Source: Thalassia testudinum (Eukaryota > Streptophyta > Magnoliopsida > Alismatales > Hydrocharitaceae). Taken from it: 64,000 nt of DNA. Below the pieces are notes generated by a model, which was not told where the DNA came from, searched no databases, and saw nothing but the letters and a program-made list of their open reading frames with translations. Of the stretch, positions 45,740 to 57,041 are shown in pieces (within the stretch, counting starts at the first letter, position 1; each line of letters opens with the position of its first letter). The stretch spans positions 44,901,001 to 44,965,000 of the forward strand of contig JAZHRO010000003.1 in the NCBI GenBank assembly GCA_037157565.1, written 5' to 3'. The position numbers and the translations under genes are program-made.

Positions 45740-46861
45740 ATGCTAATCACTAAGGCTCTCCTTTCCTGGATCCATCAATCGAAGATGCCCCTCTTGGCCA
45801 ATGTGAGGGCCAACTTCTTTCCCCTGCCGTTCTTTCTTCTAATCCTTTCGGGACACTCATCCCAAGAAATTCCATATCTTTCACCATCCACTCCCGAGCT
45901 GAAAGCGTTACTTGACACACTTAAATATGCCTTTCTTGGGCCAAATGAAATGCTCCCCATAATTATTAGTTCAAAACTGACCAGGGAGCAAGAGTGCAAG
46001 CTATTGAAGGTCCTCATGGAACACAAGGCAGCCATTGGATGGTCCTTATCTGACTTAACTGGCAATAGCCCCTCCTACTGCACTCACCATATATATACGG
46101 AGGAGGAGGATCAATCTTCCCGCGAGATGCAACGACATCTCAACCCTAACATGTGGGAAGTCGTTAAAAAGAAAATTATTAGGTGGCTGGATGCAGGTAT
46201 AATCTATCCGATCAGCAACAGCTCCTGGGTGAGCCCGATTCATGTCGTGCCCAAAAAGGCGGGACTCACCATCCGTGTCAATGACAGGGGTGAATCCATC
46301 CCTACACGTACTCCTACATCTTGGAGTGTGTGTGTAGATTATAGGAAACTGAATACTGCAATAAAGAAAGACCATTTTATGCTACCTTTTATTGACCAAA
46401 TCCTGAAGCAGTTAGTAGGAAATAAATTTTTCTATTTCCTAGATGGATTCTCTAGATATAACCAAGTGGCTATTGACCCCCGGGACCAAGAGAAAACCAC
46501 CTTCACCGACCCCTTTGGCACCTTCACATTTGGAAGGATGCCATTCAGACTTTGTAACACGTCAGTAACTTTTTAGAGATGTATGTTGGAGATATTTCAT
46601 GACATGGTGGGTGACTTTCTTGAGGTCTTCATGGATGATTTTTCTATCTCCGAACCTTCATTTGATGATTGTCAAGCCAACTTGACCCGCATCCTTCGGA
46701 GATGTATTGATGTGAACCTCTTTCTTTCTTGGGAGAAAAGTCATTTTATGGTGCACGAGGGAATTGTTCTCGGTCACATCATCTCCGATCGGGGTATTGA
46801 GGTGGACAGAGCTAAGCTTGATGTGATTGCTAATTTACCTATGCCTAGCTCTATCCTGTAA
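45740..46861 (+). pseudogene. pol: Element J reverse transcriptase pseudogene
   Basis: Open from 45740 to 46576 (278 codons): AIGWSLSDLTGNSPSYCTH, MWEVVKKKIIRWLDAGIIYPIS, WVSPIHVVPKKAGLT, VDYRKLNTAIKKDHF, NQVAIDPRDQEKTTF, FGRMPFRLCN. A TAG (46574-46576) interrupts TF-RCM, where the family has Gln. The next open part keeps the intact catalytic box FMDDFSIS (about 46632-46655) and KSHFMVHEGIVLGH. A stop follows at 46859-46861. Only these few changes separate it from an open reading, so J is better preserved than A. Confidence 0.92.
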
Positions 46862-47611
46862 ATCCGCTACTTCTTAGGACACGTCGGTTTCTATAAGAGA
46901 TTCATCAAAGACTTCTTCAAGATTTCTAGACCTTTAACTCATCTCCTATCAATCAACATACCCTTTGATATGGGCCCTGACTGTATATGAGCATTCACGC
47001 AACTACGTGATGCTATCACCAAGGCCCCTATTCTCCAGCCACCTGATTGGTCCCTCAACTTTGAACTCATGTGTGATGCTTCCAACCTTACATTTGGAGC
47101 CATCCTGGGACAAAGATGCAATAGACACCCCTTAATGGTGTACTACGCTAGTAAGATGCTAGACGAGGCCCAATGTAATTATACAACTACTGAGAAAGAA
47201 CTACTAGCGATCGTCTTTAGGCTAGAGAAATTTCGCTCTTACCTTCTAGGCTCACATGTTACTATATTCACTGATCACATGGCCATTTGTCATCTCATGC
47301 ACAAGAAGGATGCCAAGCCTAGGCTAATTCGTTGGATCCTTTTGCTCCAAGAATTTGACCTTGAGATTTGCGATAAGGCTAGAGCCCATATTGTTGTTGC
47401 TAATCATCTCTCGAGACTAGACCCTGACCACATTAGACTTACCCTGCCGATTAATGAGGTTTTTCCCGATGAGCACCTACTAGCAATTAATGTGGCAAGT
47501 GGACCTTGGTATGCAGACATTGCCAATTACCTTGCTTCTAGCTCCCTTCCACATAGCTGGCTTAAAAACCAGTGCGAGCGTCTCATCGCAGAAGTAGAGT
47601 ACAATTTCTAG
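46862..47611 (+). pseudogene. pol: Element J RNase H pseudogene
   Basis: FLGHVGFYKRFIKDF (46875 region) and a stop near 46987 precede the open part 47069-47611: MCDASNLTFGAILGQ with the catalytic Asp retained, TTEKELLAIVFRLEKF and FTDHMAICHLM, then QEFDLEICDKA and the linker to integrase. It closes with TAG at 47609. Confidence 0.9.
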
Positions 47612-48818
47612 GATAATCCACTACTTTTTCGAGTAGGTGCTAATCTGATCATCTTTTGCTGTATTCCTGACAACGAGGTCCCCAGTGTGCTATCCTTCTG
47701 TCATGATCAGGCCTGCGGAGGCCATTCTCTAGGAGGAAAACTGTAGCCAAGGTGTTGCAATGCAGTTTCTTTTCGCCCTCCCTTCACAAGGATGCACAGA
47801 ATTGTGCTAAACAGTGCACTAGGTGCCAGTCGCTAGGGTCAATGTCATGTCGTGACATGATGCCCTTGCAACCATCCTAGCTGTTGAAATCTTTGACATA
47901 TGTGGAATCGATTTCGTGGGTCCCTTTCCTCCTTCCAACAACTTTGAGTACATCCTCGTTGTTGTTGACTATGTTTCAAAATGGATCGAGGCTATTCCCA
48001 TGTGCCATGCTGACCATGTCATATCTACTTGATTTGTCAAAGACCATATTTTTGTGTGCTTTGGGATCCCTTGAGCCATTATCTCTGATGGAGGAAGTCA
48101 TTTTACCCATGCTCCTTTTTGGGCACTTCTGAGGAAATATGGAGTCCACTATCGTATCACATCTCCATATCATCCTCAGACGAATAGCTAGGCTAAGGTG
48201 TCGAATCAGCAAATCAAGCATATTCTCCAGAAAATGGTTTAGCTTGACCATAAGGATTGGTCTGACAAGCTGATTGATGCACTTTAGGCGTATCGGACCG
48301 CCTTCAAGGCTCCCCATGGTTTGTCTCCTTATAGAATTGTTTACGAGAAGCCTTCTCATTTGCCCGTGGAGCTGGCGCACCGCGCTTATTGGGCGGTTCG
48401 CCAATGTAAACTCAACCCAGACCTGTGTGGTCGAGAAAGGAAACTCCAACTCCAAGAGCTGGAAGAGCTCTGGCGTGAGGCCTATGATTCTGCCTTAACT
48501 TTCAAACAACGCACTAAGGCCTTTCACGACAACTGCATTCGGTGGAAGGAATTTGATCCATCTCAGCAAGTTTGGCTTTACAATGCCTGGCTCAAATTCT
48601 TTCCAGGGAAATTAAAGTCCAAATGGACTGATCCCTACTTGGTCTCGAGATCATTTCCCAATAGTGCCGTCGAAATTGAAGATCCTAGATCTGGGCAAAA
48701 ATTTATGGTCAATGGGCAGCAGTTAAAAGCCTTTCTTACTCATGAACCTACCCCCGTTGTGAAACTGTTGCCCTGCTGGAGGGTAACTGACTTCATGCCT
48801 CACTCTAAGTCTAGCTAG
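47612..48818 (+). pseudogene. pol: Element J integrase pseudogene
   Basis: HHCC remnants (CHDQACGGHS and CTRCQSLG, 47700-47835) contain frameshifts. The core has GIDFVGPFP (about 47905) and ISDGGSHF (about 48090) with both Asp retained. The Glu position reads AKVSNQQIK, so the catalytic Glu is Lys (codon 48195-48197), two codons after a stop. The C-terminal part 48321-48818 is open (PVELAHRAYWAVRQCNL region, KFFPGKLKSKWTDPYLV, GQKFMVNGQQLKAFL). The order and motifs are typical of Athila. Confidence 0.88.
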
Positions 48819-48850
48819 GGACATTAAATTCAGCGCTCGTTGGGAGGCAC
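48811..48850 (+). repeat. Element J conserved block at end of coding region
   Basis: CTAGCTAGGGACATTAAATT, then CAGCGCTCGTTGGGAGGCAC. Counterpart of 5716-5758 in A. Confidence 0.6.
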
Positions 48851-49021
48851 CTCGGCAACACTTCACTTTCGCCTACACATTCCATTTCACTTCACTTCAC
48901 TTTGCACTTCTTCACTTTTTACTTCACCACCCACCATCCACTTGCCCTACCACCCTGTTGTATACCTCACACCTCAACTCTCGTACCAAGACCCTTGGAC
49001 CTTGCTTAACCCTACATGCAT

Positions 49022-49056
49022 ATGAGGACATAGCATCATTTCGCATGGGGGGGTGG
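49022..49056 (+). promoter_or_regulatory. Element J internal polypurine-tract-like motif
   Basis: ATGAGGACATAGC, then CGCATGGGGGGGTGG, about 1.17 kb upstream of the 3' LTR. Confidence 0.6.
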
Positions 49057-50209
49057 ATAGGCATCCATAGGATCTGGGTATTATATGGGTATCATGCAGC
49101 TTTTGCATCCATTATACATATCCATCTATAAATATGTACATAGCATAAGTTTAAAAAAAAAAATCGAAAAAGCCATAAAAAAAAGAGAAGAAAAGAAAAG
49201 AAGAGAAAATGTGTGTAAAGTGTTTAGAAATGATCTGAAAGCTAAAATAAAAATACAATAAGTGTTTATGGATATTCAATCTCTGCTTTGAAGACTTTCC
49301 GGGCCATAGAAGCTTAACTCGCTCAAGCTTGGCTTAATTCACCAGTATAGGATAGATCAGAATCTCTCCTAACTTAAGACGTATTCTTGTACCTGAGTCA
49401 CCAGTATAGGATTTGTTGGCTTGCCTCTACTTTAGAGTCTAAGTAATCTTGGTTCACACTACACATATCGAGAAAAACCACGTGAACATAAGATCCAACC
49501 CTAGTGTTCATTAGGGAAGGTGGAGTCCTTACCTGTGCATGCAGGTAGACTTTTTATCTCAGTTTTTAGTCTTGTGTTTAGGAGAAACTCTTTCAACCAA
49601 AAAAGTACTCACCCACCAAATAAATGTGCTCTTCCAAATAAACTTGTAGGAGATATGCTGACACTTGTTTAAAAAAAAAAAAAAATCTTGCAAATAAGTC
49701 AGTATATCTTCCAAATGTCTATAAATTCTTCTCCCCAAAAGTTTTTCAGGGCACGTTATAAATACCCTGTTTCTACCATATATTCTTTGAGCCACAAAAG
49801 TAATAAAAGTGGGGTTGAGTTTTTCCATCATCTTTTTGAGGGTTAATCCGAAGACATGAGCTAAAGCTGGGACCAACCTGTACTTAAAAATGTGTGGAAC
49901 CCTAGGCTTGAGCCTTAATGTTCATGTGGTCAGTCTTTATCCTTCACTATGCACAAACCATAATCTCTTAGCTCTAGGGTACAGCAAAATGCTCTAAGTC
50001 CTAGAAATCATACTTAAGGTTTAAATATCAAGAGTCCAAGTTAGTCGAGAGATGGTCTATATCATGTAAGACTTGAGTACTAGTAGTCTTCTCTGCAATT
50101 GGTTCTCACAATATCCAACTGATAAACACATTAATGTTGCTTCAGAAAAAAAAATCTTCAACTTAACAACATTTCTAAACACAATACAAATGTTTCGCTA
50201 GAGAGTACA
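49057..50209 (+). other. Element J 3' spacer
   Basis: Non-coding. An A-rich stretch near 49150-49210 is placed as in A. Two copies of TCACCAGTATAGGAT lie at 49339-49353 and 49398-49412. No envelope-like ORF. Confidence 0.7.
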
Positions 50210-50227
50210 AAAGATGGCATGGGGGTA
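50210..50227 (+). promoter_or_regulatory. Element J terminal polypurine tract
   Basis: AAAGATGGCATGGGGGTA directly before the LTR start TGATTGC. Confidence 0.85.
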
Positions 50228-52369
50228 TGATTGCAAAGCAAGCTACGCCAATAAATATGCCATCTTATGTAGCCATACTTGCATTTGTAAATATTCACTT
50301 GCATGCATTTATAAAGAGGGGAAGAGAGTGAGAATAAATGGCCATTCAATCCACTTCAATAATTAACATTTTCATTGTGTGTGTGCATTGCAATTTCACC
50401 ACTCCCATTTCTATATTCCATGGCTGCTGTGCACGTCTCCTTGCCGCCCTCATGCCAATTGCGTGGGGAGAGGCGTGCACTCTTTCTATAAAAGAGCATG
50501 CACTCTCCCCTACTGGAGGGGCTAGCCCTCCACCCATAGACACACCTCCTCCACTCTTATAAAACACACACAACACCACACACACCCGTTGGCCTCTCTC
50601 TTCCTGTCTCCCTCTCCATACACAGTTCCTCTTCTCACAAGTTGAGAAGAGGCACACTGTGTGTAGGAGAAGTTCACAGTGGTCTCAAGACCCACTCCAC
50701 CATCGCCCAGCTCCTTCGTGAGCAAGTGGGCATGGTGGTTTCCTTTTTTTTGTGTTATTTGCATACTCGCCTTTGTTTTCTGATTTTGTTTTTAGTTTTG
50801 TTTTTCTTCATTTCATTTCCCTCACTGCCATTGTTGTAGTGCTTCAAGCTCTGAAGCTTAGCCTGCACCTCCGCATGCCTCCGTGCACCTCCGAACACCT
50901 CTGCGCACGTGCACAGAACCCAGCTTCCCTTTCCGTGTGTGTGTGCATGCTCTGTCATTTCTCCGCACGTCGCACCGCCTCAGCCGATCACCGCTCCACG
51001 CACTACACTGTAGCACACTGTTCATCACAGTCTGCGTGACACCGTAGCCACCGACAAGTTTCTCACTTAGTCGGTGTCTTTGCGTTCTCTCTCCTCACTA
51101 TTACCGCCTCCACCCGGTCACCCAGCGCTTGCACCTCACCACTCAGCACATGCCCTTGTGCTCTACGTGCTGCACTCGCACATCCCCAGTGCGCCTACAC
51201 TTGGAAGCAGCCCACGCCCACTTGCCAGACAATGCGCAATGCCTCCAGATGTCTTAACTCATCACCCTCCTAGCACGCAGACCTTGTGCACTGCGCGTGT
51301 AACGTCCCTCCCCCTTTGCATGCAATGCAGTGCTCCTTCAGCGCCTGCACTGCGTGCCATCCTCCCACATACACACACACCCTGACACACACACTCACAA
51401 ACACTCACACAACTACACGTATACATATATATATACACACACACTCTCACCCTTAAATATCTATATATACATATATATATAGTTATAGCTACTTATATAT
51501 ATATATACATAAATACTTACATATCCACATATCCACATTCTCCCTTACACACATTCACATCACATTTACTACCCACATACCTGTGCACTCACCCCTTCAC
51601 CGCGCACCGTATCGCGGGAATATTTGCACCAGTTGCCAATATTTCCCGATACCCACGCAAAGCAAGCACTTCCACCCACACTCACACACACCCGCTCCAC
51701 ACTCCACGTGGCACTTAGTCTTATTGGTTGCATCTTGGTAGACGTGGACCAACTTGACACGGTGCTACATTCCATCTCCATTTCCACCTCCACCCCATCT
51801 ATATAATATTAAACGATATATATATATTCTATATCTACTATATATATATATACATTCTATATCTACATTCTTTTCATTTCTTTCCTGGCAATTTATTCTG
51901 CTTTCATTTGTCTTTTATTTCTTGCTATTAGAAAGACCAAAGAAAAAAGTATAAAAGAGAAAAGATAATTCTTGTTTTACAGGTACTCGATCATGTGAGT
52001 AACAAGATCGATTTTGGAACCCTAAGTTGGCTTCAAGCCAAGGACCATTTGGCTCAAGGCCAAGGACTTCATTTTTGTGGGTGTGCCTCAAGAACAACAT
52101 TATCACAAAAAAAATCTTACAAGTAGAAAAACCAAAAACATAATAAGTGCAAGGAAGAGATACATTTTAGGGAAGGCGAAGAAACTCCTTGATCTCCTAA
52201 TCCCTGCCTCCCTGAGATCGACCCTGGGCCTAAAAGTGACCAAGATAAAATCAAGTAGGCCAGGTTAAAAATTTTGTGAAACTGGTGTAAACTCGATTTA
52301 GGTTAACTCACTATATTAATTTCATCGATAATATCACCATATTAATAAGACCTATTCAAGTTCGCATCA
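50228..52369 (+). repeat. Element J 3' LTR
   Basis: TGATTGCAAAGC ... TTCGCATCA, 2142 bp, with TATA (TTTATAAAG) at 50308-50316. It differs from the 5' LTR by substitutions, a segment with TCTATAAAAGAGC near 50484-50500 that is missing from the 5' copy, and different lengths of the AT/CA microsatellites (51360-51530, 51795-51860). Confidence 0.92.
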
Positions 52370-53058
52370 CCGGCCAACTCTGGCCATCGTCAGCCACACC
52401 ACCACCATCAATGTGATGGCAGTAATCTAGCCGACCTCCACCACACGCCAGCTGGCCAGAGAACGAGCCTTCTCCCTTGTGTGAGCAAGGCAAAGAGAAT
52501 GCTATGTTTCATTACGTATTAATATTTACATTGCTATGCCATTGTTGGATTTTTATTTGGAATATTATATTGGATTTATTGGATGAATTTATAACCAAGT
52601 CCCCTTTAGTTTGCTCTAATTAGTTGGCTTATCAAATTGCATGACTATCTTCCCTATCTATTAGCCTCACATTTAATGGTGATATTATACTTTATATTTG
52701 ATGCCATTGAATATTTGGGTTGATTAATTTTATAGTGAGTATCCTAGTGAAGGAGAATTTGCATGATTGGTCCAACTCTTTTCAGCAATTAGAATTGATT
52801 GGTTATTTGATTCATTTATTAGTGTTCTCTCTTTTGCATTAGGATGAATGAATGAGATTTCTTTTAGTAAACAAGATGGAAACTTATTATGAGTTTATTT
52901 GGTGCAATCCTCCCTGTGGATATGACATTTTTACTGTGGTTTAAAATTAATATCTATTTTAATCTTTGATTGAGAGATTTTCCACCACGCGACTGCAACA
53001 ACATATTAGTTTATTACTATCAACTTCATAAATAAGCGAATTTCTCTCCATCAGAGCA

Positions 53059-53640
53059 TGCACGTGTGAGGGCACATGCATGAAGGTGCTGCATGCAAGA
53101 TGGTTGGTGGCATCGTCGTTGATCGATCGCATAGCTAGTGGAGTGGAGTGGGGTAGGGTGGAGTTGATCAAATATGTGAGGTAGGGTAAAAAATAGGATT
53201 TGGGTTAAAAATGAGGTGTTTTATAGAGAACGTGATTAGTAAAATAGGTAAGTACCCTTAAGGCAACTAATCACATAGATTAGACATGGCAAAAAGTGAT
53301 TGCAAATGTAAATCGAGGAAAAAGATTGCAATCTCGAAAAGAGAATCCGCCCACTTTTGGTAGATCAAAAAAGGGTTTTTTGTCAATCAAAACAAAAAGT
53401 GATTGATCAATTGGATTAATTGGTCAATCAAAGGTTGAAAGAATGGATCAAACATTTTGATTGATCGATAAAAAGTCAAAATTTTGGAGGGAGATTTCCC
53501 ACCAAAGATTTTGGTCGATCTAATAGTCCATTTTGATCGATCAAAGGTTTTGGTCGATCAATTTGCAAAATTGATCGACCAATCAGTGAAATATGCATTC
53601 ATCAGGCAAATTAATTAAGCTCTTTTAATCTTGATAAACC
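53059..53640 (-). other. Element F spacer between pol and envelope-like ORF
   Basis: Non-coding. 53360-53590 holds about eight words related to TTGATCGATCAA. The right part leads into the end of RNase H. Confidence 0.6.
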
Positions 53641-54879
53641 TAGTGAATGACAAATTTGATTAAACCTCTCTTTTGGTAATGGTGTTGTGAATATATCAGC
53701 TAGTTGATTTTTGTGTTAACAAATTCTAGATTGATATCTCCTTTTAAGACATAATCTCTAAGAAAATGATGCCTAACATCTATATGTTTAGTCCTAGAAT
53801 GTTGTACTGGATTCTTAGATAAGTTGATTACACTAGTGTTGTCACATAATATTTTATTGTTATTGTAAGATAGGCCAAATCTTGTAAGGTTTGTTTCATC
53901 CACAATGATTGTGAACAAGCCAGAGATGCAGCTATGTATTCTACTTCTATTGTGGAGAGTGAAATAATATTTTTTTTCTAGAGAACCAAGAAACTAAGGA
54001 ATTTTCAAGAAATTGACAAGTTCCACTAGTACTCTTCCTATCTGTAAAGCTACCCGCATAATCAGCATCACAAAAGGAATATAATTCCAATGTGTTTGAC
54101 TTCGGATAAAAAAGTCCTAGGTCTTGTGTGTTGTTCAAGTATCTAAGTATTCTTTTAACAACATTTAGATGTGTTTCTTTAGGGTTTACTTTAGAGCAAG
54201 CACACAAACAAGTGCAAAATAATATATTAGGTCTACTTGCAATTAAATATAACAGAGATCCTGTCATGCTTCTATATAGTTTTTGATCTACTTATTTACT
54301 TGTGTCATCAGTTGTCAAGTGGGTAGAAGCTACCATCAGTGTTTCTTTACCCTTTACTTTATCCATCGAGAATTTCTTCAAGATCTCTATTGTGCATTTG
54401 GTTTGAGATATAAAGATTCCAAAGGACAGCTAATCAATTTAAAGTCCAAGAAAGAGTCGAAGTTCTCCCATCATGCCCATCTCAAATTGATCCTACATTA
54501 CCTTTGCAAATTCATGGCATAACAGATCATTAGTAGCACTGAAAACAACATCATCAACATATATTTGTATTATTAGGAGATTATCTTCTTTCTTTTAGTA
54601 AATAAAGTTGGATCTATATTATCAATTTTAAATTCATTTTCAATTAGGTAGATTTTAATCTGTCGTACCAAGCTCGTGGAGCCTGTTTAAGTCCATATAA
54701 AGCTTTGTTCAATTTATAGACAGTCTCGATATTTAGCATCTTCAAAACATGGAGGTTGTTTAACATAGACTTCCTCCTTGATGGATCCATTTAGGAAGGC
54801 ACTTTTGATGTCCACTTGAAAAGGTTTGAATTTCATATGGGTGATAAAGGCTAGCAGGATCCTAATGGATTCTAGGCAA
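53641..54879 (-). pseudogene. pol: Element F (Ty1/copia) RT and RNase H pseudogene
   Basis: Minus strand. From 54879 leftward: LESIRILLAFITHMKFKPFQ, VDIKSAFLNGSIKEEVYVKQPP (RT palm), a broken stretch with the equivalent of the YVDD region near 54560, then MTGSLLYLIASRPNILF, NPKETHLNVVKRILRYL and CDADYAGSFTDRKSTSGTC (RNase H with its Asp retained, 54267-53947). Stops and frameshifts are frequent. Residues upstream of LESIRI in the open frame are LTR of K, not RT: the RT gene is cut at 54880. The motif set is specific to plant copia elements. Confidence 0.88.
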
Positions 54880-57041
54880 TGTTTGGTAGTCGTAGAGTGC
54901 ATTTTAATAGGAAAATGCGTCGTAGTATAGTGCGTAATATGATCAAACAAGAATATTTATAAAAAGATAACGAGACTTTGAGTCCCGATCGTTCGTCTCT
55001 GGGAGGTGTTTGTTCAAATCTGAAATTGATCTTTTATCACTCTACTTATTTAGAATCGCACGTCCATTTATGGTTATTACGTATTTAAGCACGTCATGCT
55101 TAGTTGCAAGAATATCAAAAATTAAAAGTAGGCAACTTGAATCACACAAAATATATTGCAACCAATAAGCTCATGGTGATTTTTAACATAGAGACATGTA
55201 TATAAAAAAATATATCTTCCATTCATTCATTCAGGAGAATGTTTGCAACATGGAATTTAGAGGAAAGCTTGTAAAGGAAAGCATGAAAAACACAAATCTG
55301 GCTAGCAGAAAATGATCACATACAGGAATCTATGGGGGGATTTTGCATGCATCTCTAGGGGAGGATAAGAAGTACACTACTAAGCAGTAAATGAAAGCAG
55401 TAAAACTACGAGAGCTAAGTTACTAATCTAGCAGAAAAGAAGGACATTCGGAGGTGGGCTCCAATGGCCTTTGAGTAGCTGAGAGGAGGAGAGGCCAATG
55501 GTGCTTAGGTCGACCCTTGGAGAGAGGTTGGAGAGATGATCAAGCATCCTGGCATGGAGATGGTGACTTCCATGGTGCTCCTCGTGGAGGTGGAGTGGAT
55601 GTAAGAGTAGCTAACCTAGATGGATGAATGAATGACAAGAATGGGATGGGTGCAAATGGTCACCCCTTAGGTCTTTTTATAGACCTAAGGGAGCCTCTCT
55701 TTAGAAGTGTGGAACTCTCTAGAGAGAGACTCATGAGTGGCCAGCCAAGTGAGAGAGAGAGTAGTTTTTAGATCCATAAAAAGTGGATCTAAGAATTGAA
55801 TGACTCTTGGTTGCTAAATTTGGCAACCAAGAGTGGTGCCACTTCAAGAGAGTTCTAGAGAACTCTAGATGAGTGTATGTGCGTGAATGGGTGTGTGTGT
55901 GTGAGTGTGTGGTCGTTCCCTAGGTGGCTAAGTGGTCTAGGTTAGGTCCTAAGGGGTTTAGGTAGGTGTAGGCCTTAAATTAGGGTTGCAAACCCTAATT
56001 GCTAAGGGGGAATTGCAATTAAACTTAACCCAAGTTTAATTGAATGAGTGTGAACCTAATTGAGAGTGAAATAACTTAATTAGGTTGGGCTTAGGTCAAT
56101 TGGACTCTCACTAAGTCCAATTGGACTTGTGTGGGTTGAGATCTGAGCTCAATTGGACTCAATGAGTCCAATTGGCTTAGGTATGGTAATTGACTACGAT
56201 CTAAGTCAATTGGGTTTGGTGAGGACCTAATTAGGTCCTTAGGGAGGTTTAGATGTGATGTACTATGGCTAGGGTACCTTAATTTAGGTTGCTATGGGGT
56301 TGGAATTGGGTCTAGGGAGGTAGAGATCCAAGATCAAGGCTTAAATCTCAAAACAGGAACTGGAGAGCAGTTCCAAATGTCCAAAAATGGAATCAGAAGT
56401 CTTATACTCAAAAATCAAAAGTCCAGACTTGTTGTCTAGACGTCCAATCAGAGTCAGGAAGGATTCAAGGTTCTATCTTGGGTATTCTACAAAAATTGGA
56501 TGTCTGACAAAGTGTCTGGACATCCAATAACACTACAGAAGTGGGTTTAAGGTGTGTGGGAGTTGGCTAAGGGTTTTGAACGTCCTATAACTTATCTGGA
56601 CGTCCAGATAAGGGTTGGAACTAGGGTTTTAAGGTTTCCTAGGGTGGGGTGATCTAATCTAAGGGTGGCTAAGGCTTGGGGAAGTCTCTAGGCTATCCTA
56701 GGGCTAAGATGGGCCTAAGCTCTTCACATTTTATTGCTTTATTCCTACTTAATAGAATAGCATAATTTAACTCCCTTACATCATTATTCACTATATCTAA
56801 TCTAAGTCTTCTGCTCCAGCCCACCTACAACACCCATTATTCCTGATCCAGCTTCAGATCCAGCTTATTACCTGTAATGGACATAATGCACTTAATCAGC
56901 ACATTATAACATTATTTTATGCATAGCTAAAGGAAAGCAGTAAAGATGAAGATAATGCTTATGCGTGCATGAATTACCCTAACTTATGCTAAGTCTTAGC
57001 CTAATTTAGGTCAATTAAGACCTATGATTACTACGCAATCA
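54880..57041 (-). repeat. Element K 3' LTR
   Basis: TGTTTGGTAG ... CTACGCAATCA, 2162 bp. The first 740 bp match 62199-62935 closely. The minus-strand TATA lies inside a perfect 10-bp inverted repeat (55665-55690). 56030-56220 is rich in CCAATTGG words and 56430-56610 in GACGTCC words. The start could be four bases to the right, at TGGTAG. Confidence 0.85.
55665..55690 (-). promoter_or_regulatory. TATA box inside a perfect inverted repeat, K LTR
   Basis: CCTTAGGTCT, TTTTAT, AGACCTAAGG on the plus strand. On the transcribed minus strand this reads CTATAAAAAGACC across the centre. Confidence 0.75.

Larger units (their letters stand above)
39196..52369 (+). mobile_element. Element J: full-length Athila-clade Ty3/gypsy element, 13.2 kb, defective
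   Basis: LTRs at 39196-41376 and 50228-52369, tRNA-Asp PBS (41385-41402), gag, protease, RT, RNase H and integrase in Athila order, second purine motif, spacer and polypurine tract. Flanks TCGGC (39191-39195) and CCGGC (52370-52374) form a 5-bp duplication with one C/T mismatch. Catalytic residues of protease, RT and RNase H are kept, but stops and frameshifts interrupt every ORF. Inserted in solo LTR I. Confidence 0.93.
38253..53053 (+). mobile_element. Solo LTR I, split by element J
   Basis: Visible as 38253-39195 and 52370-53053, about 1.62 kb without J. It starts TGATGAGTC and ends CTCTCCATCA, flanked by exact GAGCA duplications (38248-38252 and 53054-53058). A TATA box (TATAAAAGG, 38565-38573) and a late CCTCCCTGTGGATATGAC segment typical of LTR 3' ends fit a plus-oriented LTR. 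No internal domain was seen, hence solo. The Ser/Pro-rich open frames near 38437-38900 have no recognisable domain. Confidence 0.75.
20217..54879 (-). mobile_element. Element F: Ty1/copia retrotransposon with envelope-like ORF, in three visible pieces
   Basis: Minus-strand element. Reading leftward from 54879: RT and RNase H (54879-53641), spacer (53640-53059), [solo LTR I with J inside], spacer and envelope-like ORF (38252-36656), [element G with H inside], ORF tail (21647-21399), polypurine tract (21083-21096) and 3' LTR (20217-21082). An extra ORF after pol is a feature of SIRE-type copia elements. Gag, protease, integrase and the 5' LTR would lie beyond element K, outside the window. The coordinates span the foreign insertions. 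Confidence 0.75.
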
